Assembly: GCA_026874595.1 (NCBI GenBank)
Contig: CM049310.1
Location: 66,234,056-66,298,055 of the forward strand
Source of the DNA: Sipunculus nudus
Taxonomy: Eukaryota; Annelida; Sipuncula; Golfingiida; Sipunculidae
DNA length: 64,000 nucleotides
Reading direction: 5' to 3'
Positions 51,647 to 61,496 of the stretch are shown one piece after another. Both the position numbers and the translations under genes were made by a program. The first letter of the stretch is position 1; every line of letters begins with the position of its first letter. The notes under the pieces are model-generated. The model was not told the DNA's origin. It searched no databases and saw only the letters and a list, made by a program, of their open reading frames with translations.

Positions 51647-52426
51647 AGTGCTGGGACTATCCTTGACCGCCCTGGTATACGTCTGCGATCTCTCCTTATG
51701 CTCAATCTCATCCCGAAGGAATTTAAATCATTCTCATGGGATTCTCCTTCACATGCCCATTCTAAGCGCATGTCCGGTAGGAAATGTGACAAAATCAGTG
51801 GTGTCAGCACTACACCATACTGAGTTCCCGAAATCCCTAAATTGTCCAGACTGTGTACAGGAGTTTGAAGTTTTTCATAAAACTCCCACAATAAAGGTAC
51901 TTTGTGTTGTTTTGGTGCTGTAAGGTTTAGCAGCTGCTGCATGTGAGAGAATATGATGTGCTCTTTACGCCAAAAACATTGGTGCAACAGTTCCACTGCA
52001 GCAGCATAATGCGAACCAGTCAGTGAACAGCCTTGAACTGCATGTTTTGCAGCTCTTTTTAACAAGGACCACATGTATGTGAATTTTTTTGACATCAGGT
52101 AATTCACTTTTGTGTACCACATCCTCAAACTGTTCCCTGAATGAAGACCACTCTATCACATCACCACTAAAGGTTGACAACTGTAACTTTGGCAGCTTGG
52201 CTTTCCACAGATGCCACAGTGTCTGTATCAACTGGAGTATCCTTACTACATCTAGCCTACTTTTTTTTAGTATTTTTGAGGCAGTAACCCGGATTTTCAC
52301 TCAATACTGATTGGCTTCATCCACTTCCGTTTCAATGTCTGCCTCATCGAGCACTAGCTCAACCTCTGAGCACAGTCCCATGCATTAAGCCGTCTATCAA
52401 ACCAATACACGGCATCATTCAATTCG
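51580..52426 (-). pseudogene. BEL/Pao gag (DUF1759-like)
   Basis: The segment 'KLPKLQLSTFSGDVIEWSSF' (52300-51965 frame) is the signature of BEL gag. It continues in another frame (52128-51580) with 'VQGCSLTGSHYAAAVELL' and 'LEWACEGESHE'. Frame breaks separate the parts, and the N-terminal part lies beyond the MITE at 52979-53150. Confidence 0.8.
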
Positions 52427-52435
52427 TCAAAGTCT

Positions 52436-52978
52436 TAGCCCGATTTAATTGGACTCAGTATAATTAGGCCCTGCCATATATTGGGTACGATAGCCATAGA
52501 GTTTCTACGATATAAGCCAGGGAACATGCAACGGATCCATTGCATCTTCTTTGACTGCCTGTTAACTGCCAAACAACATGTCACCAGTCACAGGATTTTA
52601 ACACCAATTAATATGTTTTTCATGGTTTCGATTGCAACTAAAATTAAACTTGGATCATCATTTTTAAACATGCACTGACCTTTTAACCAGAGGCATGTCA
52701 GCGATTTTAGTGGGGACAGAGAAGAACAGTCGAATGGGCGCACTTGATTACCTCACCGGGAGCCTCGCTGAAACGAGTGATTGACAGCCAGAATTTTGTT
52801 ATTTTTGTTTCAACGGGCCCAGCTCTAAAGAGTGACACCTGATATCATAACACTGGTTACAGGGCGTTGAGTGGTGTGTAGTCTTGAGGCTTATATTATA
52901 GAAACTCTCACTGTATATCTTTCGGACTCAACATAGGGCAGGGCCTATAATAATTATGAGTCCGATTTAATAGGATTA
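52436..52978. mobile_element. 543-bp MITE with long terminal inverted repeats
   Basis: The ends 52436-52518 and 52888-52978 are imperfect inverted repeats of about 83-91 bp, sharing blocks such as GGACTCA, AGGCCCTGCC and GAGTTTCTA. TCAAAGTCT flanks it on both sides (52427-52435 and 52979-52987), a 9-bp target-site duplication. The interior has no coding capacity. Long inverted repeats with a 9-bp duplication fit a Mutator-like non-autonomous element. It splits the BEL gag, whose frame on either side is continuous when one duplication copy and the insert are ignored, so it is younger than the BEL copy. Confidence 0.8.
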
Positions 52979-53120
52979 TCAAAGTCTATACTACTTGCCC
53001 CTTCTTTGAAGAGCTCCTCAAGGCGCTTACTGGCTTTTGTTAGCCAACCTTTAGCTGCGGCTCGTGCCTTTCTCACATGAGCCATATCTGCATCCTTCAG
53101 GGGTAAACATAGCCGCCGAC

Positions 53121-53156
53121 GGCGACGCAACAGCTTCAGGTTTCTGTTGCGTCGCC
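53121..53156. other. GC-rich perfect hairpin
   Basis: GGCGACGCAACAG and its exact reverse complement are separated by 10 bases, in the leading part of the BEL gag piece. Confidence 0.7.
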
Positions 53157-53202
53157 GGCCCACTAAAGCTTTTGATGGTATCACACTACACTCATACTTG
53201 TT

Positions 53203-53590
53203 GCTTGCCGGAAATCTTCGATTTCTGCAAGCAGGTTGGTCAGTCGCGGATGTCTGTTTGTTGCTTGCCGGAAATCTTCGATTTCTGCAAGCAGGTTGGT
53301 CAGTCGCGGATGTCTGTTTCTTGCTTGCCGGAAATCTTCGATTTCGGCAAGCATGTTCGTCAGTTGCGTATGTCTGTTTGTCTCTTTGTCTGTTTGTTTG
53401 TTTGTTGCTTGCCGGAAATCTTCGATTTCGGCAAGCATGTTCGTCAGTTGCGTATGTCTGTTTGTCTCTTTGTTTGTTTGTTGCTTGCCGGAAATCTTCG
53501 ATTTCGGCAAGCATGTTCGTCAGTTGCGTATGTCTGTTTGTCTGTTTGTCTGTTTGTTGCTTGCCGGAATCAAAGATTTCGGCAAGCATA
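53203..53590 (+). repeat. Array of six stem-loop modules
   Basis: Modules start near 53203, 53263, 53323, 53406, 53483 and 53559. Each has the stem CTTGCCGGAAATC / TTC / GATTTCGGCAAG or a variant (the last has GAATC/AAA/GATTTC), then about 20 bp ending TTGCGTATG or TCGCGGATG and a variable (TCTG/TTTG)n tract that explains the 60-83 bp spacing. Confidence 0.85.
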
Positions 53591-54560
53591 TTGGTCAGTT
53601 GCGTATGTCTGTTTGTTTGTTTGTTTGTTTATTTGTCACCACTCTCCTGGCCACAATTTTGCCACAATAACCTTGAAACTTACAGGGATGTTCGAAAACA
53701 TAATTTCTAGGTGCCCTATTGTTTTTGGTCAACATTGCTCCAAGGTCAAGGGTCAAGGTCACGACAGGTATGGTTAACGGTTTTTGCACTATAACTTCGC
53801 CATAAATAGGCTTATCCACTTCTGCAATAGCTCATTTTTTTCGTCATCACCTGGCCTTTCTTTTGACATGTAGCTTACTTAAATTTGCCGTTACCATGGT
53901 TACATTTTTGGGGGAGAAATCATGGAATTTCATGATATTTTTCAAATTTGCAGCAATCGCCCTGATTCTGAGATATTTTATGTAACATAAGAATATCTCG
54001 AAATTGTTTTTTCAGATTTTGGAAATGGCCGCCAGGGGGCGTTGCAGATGAAAAAACATGAAAATTTGTTTTGGTGCTATACCTCCACAACTATTAAACA
54101 TTGGGCCATTTCCATCACAGCACCTTAAACTAGAGTCCATGGGCTTATTTTTGCGCATAGGTGAAAAAGTGCGCTATTGCCAGATTTCTCTATTTTTGGG
54201 GTAAAACTTTTGAATTTGGAAAATATGCAGTTTTGAGCTTCTAACTCTGTCAGTTTTTATGCTAAGGAGGTCAATTCTTTTGCAACTTGAAGCCCTTGGT
54301 GAGTTCTTGGTGATCCAATAAAAAATCTCGCCAAATCTCGCACCGTTTCTCGCCGAATGCGATTTTCGCGGTTTCAATGAAAGGTGCCCTAGGGGCCACA
54401 GAATTGCAGGAATCGTTTTGAAACTGATACCTGTTATGTCACACATTGATATCTCGAAGGCAGTTTTTCACCTTTGGGAAAATGACCGCTAGGGGGCGCT
54501 CCACTGCAACCCCATACCTAGTATAATTGTTTAGCCATATCTCCAAAACTAAACATTTAA
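53591..54560 (+). repeat. Repeat body following the stem-loop array
   Basis: Conserved order: CCACAATTTTGC phrase, TCAAGGTCA (53753-53761), CCATGG palindrome (about 53891), CTCF-like core 54029-54047, a second CTCF-like core near 54487. Non-coding. Confidence 0.75.
54029..54047 (+). promoter_or_regulatory. CTCF-like core motif, strong match
   Basis: CCGCCAGGGGGCGTTGCAG, in the repeat body following the stem-loop array. Confidence 0.5.
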
Positions 54561-56213
54561 GATGCATAAGCTGTACACCATATGAATGGGCATTTCATGG
54601 CCTTTCTGCCCATGGCCTCTTTTGTTTAATTATGCACGGTCCCCACACGTTTTAGCAACTTTGTAAAAAATGGAAACCCGCATGCACATATACATATGCC
54701 ATCACGCATGCATGCACGCGTTTTAGTATGAAAGACAGACACGCTTTCCCATGACTGCAAAAAATATAGCCTTCGCCGTATAAAATATGTAACTACAGAC
54801 ACTCTTTGCATGACATGCAAATAAAGCACACACTGTGTCCCTTTCATAAGTAACATGCATTCAGTCTGGACCTGCTTTTTTTCAGTCCGCGCCTGTGAAT
54901 TAGGCCCACACGGTTGTCACGGAAGCTTTCGGGCTCTGAAACCTGCACGCGGGCCCGTTTGACATTTCTGTTAAGAGGAGGAGAAACGCAGGGATTGGAC
55001 AACGCTTGATTTGACGCATCCATATATGAGTCCATATGGACATTTTATATGCCAGTTTCAGAAAGTCATAAGACACAGCCTATATGTTCCTGTACCCCCT
55101 CTTTTGTTAAACATTGGTAAACAGAGTAAAAAATGTTTCATTTACCCTACATATGCGCGTCACTCTTCACAGCAGCTCCTAATGAGTTTAAACAAAATGT
55201 AACAATCTTGGTCCTGTCGAAGCGCGGGTCCCAGTCAATGTATTGATGTGGTCATGTGCATGCGAAGATATGTTTTCTCCTGTGATTACTTATATCCATG
55301 TACTTGGCATATATCTCTGGTGAAAAGGTTAGTAACTGTTTAATGACGAGGATACGAATTTAATTGTATAGTTCTTTTTATATTGTACCCATGTTGAAAA
55401 TGAACCAATGGACATTCACACGATTCAAAGATGCAAGATCGCTGTTATGGATGTTAGTTACAGATTTGTTGTACTGACAAAGCGCGAACTCGACTCAAAT
55501 TTTGGTGATCGACATATATATTCTCATTATTCAAATGAAAAAGAATACCGAAAAACATCAAGAATCTACCGAAATACAATGAAAGGTAGGCCTACATTCT
55601 TGAATAATTAAGCTGTTCATTAAAGTAAAAGGGAAGATGCATCTTTTGGTAATTATTAAAACAAATAAAAAAAATTCACTTGGAATCACACATGCATGAG
55701 ATAGTACATGGGACTTGTATATTCTATGGTTAATGTGTGACTTAATGACCACCATGAATAAGTAATAATAAGAATACGATCATTACACTGTTTATTTCAA
55801 CAATACACAAGATAAATAATATTCATTGACAATATATAATAATATACGAAGTGTTAACTTTCAAAAGTTATAGTTAAAGTAAAGTTAATACTTACTTTAT
55901 TACAGATTAAAGGATATTATTTTCATGTAAATAATATCTGGATGTATCGCATGCAGTGTCTTTTTTTTACTAAAAACAAATACAACATTTATCTCACAAA
56001 TTCACCATAAGATTTTATTGACAGTTCTCATTGTCATATATACAATATACTTAAATTATTACATACGGAACATGAAAGTTAAAAGGAAGATTTAAAAAAA
56101 GTATTGCCATAGGCCTATGAAACTTGAACTTGGAGAGCGGCACATTTTATTTTACCCTCCAAGAGAAGCCAAGAAAGGATTACTGGCAGAACAGTGGGAT
56201 TTGGGCCGCTCAT
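54561..56213. other. Single-copy-looking stretch without recognisable gene
   Basis: AT-rich sequence between two repeat blocks. Open frames are short and show no family I recognise. Confidence 0.5.
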
Positions 56214-56329
56214 ACAGGTCTTACCCACCAGTATATAGTATATGTCTTATACATGTACATAAATGACCTGTGTGGCGGTTTTGACCCCACCATACTTGGG
56301 TTTTGTTACTTAAATGATATTATTTTGTC

Positions 56330-56336
<7 letters not shown>
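56214..56336 (+). pseudogene. Possible LINE reverse-transcriptase scrap
   Basis: The frame shows 'YMYINDLCGGFDPTILG' and then '[10 protein letters not shown]'. This resembles the I-N-D-L and Y-A-D-D-I-x-L-x-S boxes of non-LTR reverse transcriptase, with the catalytic A-D changed to L-N. It ends in an (AT)n tract. Too short for a firm call. Confidence 0.35.
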
Positions 56337-56385
<49 letters not shown>

Positions 56386-56421
56386 AACATCTATAAACAC
56401 ACATATATATATATATATATA

Positions 56422-56466
<45 letters not shown>
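56335..56466. repeat. (AT)n microsatellite
   Basis: Long interrupted AT tract, left boundary of the segmental duplication shared with 35524. Confidence 0.95.
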
Positions 56467-56469
<3 letters not shown>

Positions 56470-57605
56470 GACTGGTCAAACCACATCTTTTAACAAAATA
56501 AAAAAGATTTAGGACTCTCATAGATAATATCCGTATCATACATGCATTTAATTTTTTTTTCTTCTTGTGTATAAACAGGGTGGTTCCTATTTAAAATATC
56601 AATATACATACAGACAATCTTTAAAAATGATTTCAATTTCTGTTACACACCTGTTTTTTTTCAATAATTCACTCAGTATATTCAATTTAAGTTAACATCC
56701 TTGATATATATAATTAACCATTTTGTGATGTTCACACGTCATCTGTGATTTAATTGCCCATATTTACAGGAATTCTGTAAAATAAATGTCCCTCGGTGCC
56801 ATGGTTTTGGCCATGATCTGTGAAAGGTCAAGGTCACAAAAACCCAAAAAATAGTTTTTTTCCTTCATATCATTGTTAATTTAAGTCGTATCTACTTCAA
56901 CCCTAGCTCATTTTCATTGTCATTCCCAGGCCTTTCTTTTGGTGTGTAGATGCCTCAAATTTGCTGTAACCTTAATTACGCATTTTGGGGGGAAATTCAT
57001 GATGGGGTCTTATTTTTCTAACTTTGGGAGTTTTAAAGCTAGAGAGGTCTAGTTTTTTTGCATCAGGTAACATACAAGAAGTGTTATTTGATTATATTAC
57101 AAGTCATCATGTCAAACGAGATATTTCGAGATATCGCTTAGTAATAGCATGAGTCCACAAGTAAGCAGGAATCATTTTGAAACTGATATATCTTATATCT
57201 TACAGTATTATCCCAAAGCAGTTTTTCATTTTCCAGATATGGCCGCTAGGGGGCGCTTGATGCGAACCTCCCCAACATATCATGTTTTAGTCATATCTCA
57301 GAAATAATAAGCCTCAATTACATAAACTATAGCTTATTTTCTTCGTCTGAGTATTCTCCATAACCAGGTAAAGTCCTCTGGTGTCAGTCTTGTGTCACTT
57401 TGTCAGTATGTCTGTCTGTTTGTCAGTTAATGTAAGCTGTCTCTGCTTTCATGTTTTTATTTGAGATATATGTCGTTCAACAGGCCACAGAATCCGAGAA
57501 ATCACTCTAAAAGTAACTAAAAAATATAGAAAACCGACAGTTTGATCTTTCTGTCCGTCTGTCTATCATTTTAAAATTCCGGCAAGCGTTCGACCTATGG
57601 TCGTC
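56467..57605 (+). repeat. Segmental duplication, second copy of 35524-36680
   Basis: Same sequence order as 35524-36680 with scattered substitutions and a small deletion near 57105. It contains a CTCF-like core at 57241-57254 and ends in an expanded (TTTG)n tract. Confidence 0.85.
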
Positions 57606-58822
57606 TAGTTTGTTTGTTTGTTTGTTTGTTTGTTTGTCACGACTCTCCAGGTCACATTTTTGCATCAATCAACTTGAAACTTACAGGCTTGATTGATAAA
57701 CCGATTTCTAGGTGCCCTATTGTTTTTGGTCAACATTGCTCCAAGGTCAAGGTTCAAGGTCACGACAAGTATGGTTAACGGTTTTTGCACTATAACTTTG
57801 CCATAAATAGGCGTATCCACTTCTGCAATAGCTAATTTTTTTCGTCATCACCTGGCCTTTCTTCTGACATGTAGCTTACTTAAATTTGCCGTTACCATGG
57901 TTACATTTTTTTGGGCAAAAATCATGGAAATTGGAAATAACACGACCATTTTTTGTAACTTTGTCAATTTTTAAGCTACAGACGTCTGGTTTTGGTCATT
58001 ATGTACCTTATAGGCAGCTTGACATGATAAAACTAAAAGTCTCGCCAAATCTCGCACCATTTCTTGCCAAACGAGAGTTTCCGAGATTTCATTAAATATG
58101 ACCTACAGGCCGCATTTTTTTAACAGTGGCTTTGAAATTGATATATTTTCTGTCATTTATAAATATCTCGAAATCAATTTTTCATTTTTGGGAAATAGCC
58201 ACCAGGGGGCGTGGTACATGAAACACTGTAACATATCATTTTTCTGCAATATCTCAAAAAATATTAAACGTGACACCATTTTTTTTTTGTGGTATCTGAA
58301 ACTAGGAACATTGGCTTATTGCTCCGCACATGTAGCTTTGTACTGCCGTTACCATGGTTACCAAATTTTGGGGTAAAACGTGACAACTTGAAAATACGAA
58401 GTTTACCTGCTTCTATCTCTGTTGATATTTGCCATAGAAAGGTCTGGTTTTCGGCGTTAGACAGCATCCGTCTAGTTCTTAGTCATTCAATCGCAAGTCT
58501 CGTCATATCTCGCACCGTTTCTCGTGAAACGAGAACACGTGACCATTCAAAGAAATGCCTATAATTCTGTCATTTTTCACGCTACAGACACATGGTTTGC
58601 AGCGCTGGATAGCAGCTGACACTCGCAGTCACATTCAGGGGTCACATTGTTAGTCTCGTCAAATCTGGCGCCGTTTTTCGCCAAACCACGAAGACACGTG
58701 CCGTCGCCGCAAGTGGCGGCAGGGTCCTTACGGTCGGCGGCCGGCGTGTGCAGCGGTCCGTGACGGCCTCTCCGGGCCCCATCTATTATCATACATGTTG
58801 GAGGCACAGTCACAACTTTATT

Positions 58823-59085
58823 GCTTGCCGGAAATCTTCGATTTCGGCAAGCATGTTCGTCAGTTGCGTATGTCTGTTTGTCTGTTTGTCTGTTTGTTTG
58901 TTTGTTGCTTGCCGGAAATCTTCGATTTCGGCAAGCATGTTCGTCAGTTGCGTATGTCTGTTTGTCTCTTTGTTTGTTTGTTGCTTGCCGGAAATCTTCG
59001 ATTTCGGCAAGCATGTTCGTCAGTTGCGTATGTCTGTTTGTCTTTTTGTTTGTTGCTTGCCGGAAATCTTCGATTTCGGCAAGCA
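58823..59085 (+). repeat. Array of four stem-loop modules
   Basis: Stem-loops begin near 58823, 58906, 58983 and 59054; all four have the GAAATC/TTC/GATTTC form. Confidence 0.85.
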
Positions 59086-59859
59086 TGTTCGTCAGTTGCG
59101 TATGTCTGTTTGTCTCTTTGTCTGTTTGTTTGTTTGTTTGTCACGACTCTCCAGGTCACACTTTTGCATCAATCAACTTGAAACTTACAGGCTTGATTGA
59201 CAAACCGATTTCTAGGTGCCCTATTGTTTTTGGTCAACATTGCTCCAAGGTCAAGGGTCAAGATCACGACAGGTATGGTTAACGGTTTTTGCACTATAAC
59301 TTCGCCATAAATAGGCTTATCCACTTCTGCAATAGCTCATTTTTTTCGTCATCATCTGGCCTTTCTTTTGACATGTAGCTTACTTAAATTTGCCGTTACC
59401 ATGGTTACATTTTTTGGGGAGGAATCATGGGATTTCGTGATATTTTTCAAATTTGCAGCAATCGTACTGATTATGAGATATTTTATGTAACACAAGAATA
59501 TCTCGAAATTGTTTTTTCAGATTTTGGAAATGGCCGCCAGGGGGCGTTGCAGATGAAAAAACATGAAAATTTGTTTTGGTGCTATACCTCCAGAACTATT
59601 AAACATTGGGCCATTTCCATCACAGCACCTTCAACTGGGGTCCATGGGCTTATTTTTGCGCATAGGTGCCAAAGTGCGCTATTGCCAGATTTCTCTATTT
59701 TTGGGGTAAAACTTTTGAATTTTGAAAATATGCAGTTTTCAGCTTCTAACTCTGTCAGTTTTTATGCTGGGGAGGTCATTTTTTTTGCATCTTGTAGCCC
59801 TTGGTGAGTTCTCGGTGATCCAATCAAAAATCTTGCAAAATCTCGCACTGTTTCTCGTC

Positions 59860-61300
59860 AAACGAGAGTCTTCGAGATTTCATTAAATATGATCTACAGG
59901 TTGCATTTTTTTAACAATGGCTTTGAAATTGATATATTTTGTGTTATTTATAAATATCTCGAAATCAGATTTTCATTTTTTGGAAATAGCCACCAGGGGG
60001 CGTGGTACATGAAACACTGTAACATATCATTTTTCTGCAATATCTAAAATAATTTTAAACATGGCACAATTTTTATCGTTGTATCTTAAACTAGGAACAT
60101 TGGCTTATTCCTCCGCACATGTAGCTTTGTGCTGCCGTTACCATGGTTACCAAATTTGTGGGTTAAACTTGACGATCTGAAAATATGCAGTTTTTGGCTT
60201 CTATCTCGGTTAATATTTATGTTTCTAGGGTCTAGTTTTTTGCATAAGGCTGCTTTTCCTTGGTTCTAAGTCATTCAATTGCAAGTCTCGTCAAATTTCG
60301 CTCGGTTTATCATCAAACGAGAAAAAACGATATTTCACGGAAATGCTTATAACTCGGCGACTTTTACAGCTACACAGGTCTAGTTTTCGGCATTTCATAA
60401 CATATGACCAGCTTGACACGCCAGAAAAGAAATCAGGCCAAATCTCGCACCATATCTCGTCAAGCGAGAAAAAACGAGATATCATGGAAATGCTTATAAC
60501 TAGGCGACTTTTACAGCTACTCAGGTCTAGTTTTTGGCATTTGGTAACATTTGGCAAACTTGACATAGTAAAACTGCGATACTTGGCGAAATCTCGCACT
60601 ATATCTGGTCAAATGTGGAAAAACGAGATTTCACAGAAATGCATATAAGTCGGCGACTTTCACGGCTAGACAGGTCTAGTTTTTGGCATTCATAAACATT
60701 TGGACGGCTTGACATGACAAACCTGCAAGACTGGCCAAATCTCGCACCATATCTTGTCAAACGAGAAAACACGAGAGTACACGGAAATGCTTATAACTCG
60801 GCGACTTTTACAGCTAGACGGATCTAGTTTTCGCCATTTCGTAACGTTTGGCCGTCTTGACATAATAAAACTGCTCGTCTTGCCAAATCTCGTACTATAT
60901 CTCGTCAAGTGAGAAAAAACATGATTTCACGTAAATGCTGATAACACGGCGACTTTTGCAGCTAGACAGGTCTAGTTTCCGGCATTTTGTAATATTAGAC
61001 AAACTTGACATGACAAAACTGGAAATCTCGCCAAAGCTCGCACCATTTCCCGTCAAACGAGAAAACACGAGATTTCATGCAAATGCTTATAACTCAGCGG
61101 CTTTTATAGCTAGACAGGTCTAGTTTTCGGCATTTCATATCATTTGGCCAGCTTGACATGACAAACCTGAAAACGTCTCACTGCTTCTTGTTAAACGAGA
61201 TTAACGGGATTTCATGAAAAAAATTTTGAACTTGGTCCCTTTTACACTAGAAAGATATGCAGCTGTTAAAGGTCAGCATGCATAAATAAACATATTATCC
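59860..61300 (+). repeat. Third copy of the 148-bp monomer block
   Basis: Matches 37120-38720 closely but lacks one monomer: the units at about 32220 and 32365 of copy 1 are fused here near 60738-60780, a deletion of about one repeat length. Confidence 0.8.
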
Positions 61301-61496
61301 GTTTCTGCTGCCCCCACAATGTTGCTCATTCATATGACTGTTTCTACATGCACTCTCTGTCTATCTGTCTGTATAATTTCCATTTCCGGCAAGCGCGTGA
61401 CCTCTGGTCATCTTGTTGCTTGCCGGAAATCTTCGATTTCGGCAAGCATGTTCGTCAGTTGCGTATGTCTGTTTGTCTGTTTGTCTGTTTGTTTGT

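Larger units (their letters stand above)
47945..53190 (-). mobile_element. BEL/Pao LTR retrotransposon, degraded and interrupted
   Basis: From high to low coordinates the parts follow the BEL order: gag N-terminal piece (about 53150-52979), MITE insertion, gag of DUF1759 type (52426-51580), Cys-rich knuckle and protease (51646-51074), reverse transcriptase (50584-49500), RNase H (49401-49189) and integrase (48804-47945). Many frame breaks and stops are present. No LTR was found at either end: one end meets an A/T-rich stretch, the other meets the stem-loop array at 53197. Confidence 0.8.
57606..61496 (+). repeat. 3887-bp tandem duplication, first unit
   Basis: Positions 57606-60113 recur at +3887 with about three substitutions seen by eye (58796, 59263, 59740 against their partners). 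The breakpoints lie in TTTG microsatellite next to a stem-loop. The unit contains four stem-loops (58823 onward), CTCF-like cores near 58198, 59533 and 59991, and a truncated 148-bp monomer array. Confidence 0.9.

Noticed and set aside
53203-53590. CRISPR-like array of palindromic repeats
   Set aside because: The window is eukaryotic, and the 'spacers' are a shared 20-bp phrase plus low-complexity TCTG/TTTG, not unique sequences.
53064-53777. Long open frames rich in 'CRKSSISAS', 'VCLFVCLSVC' or 'NKQTNRQTDKQT'
   Set aside because: These are translations of the stem-loop module plus (TCTG/TTTG)n microsatellite, open on both strands and in several frames. The same happens at 21130, 22711, 58748 and 62635.
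56333-56539. 'IYIYIYIY' open frames (also 35364, 47632)
   Set aside because: Translations of (AT)n microsatellites.
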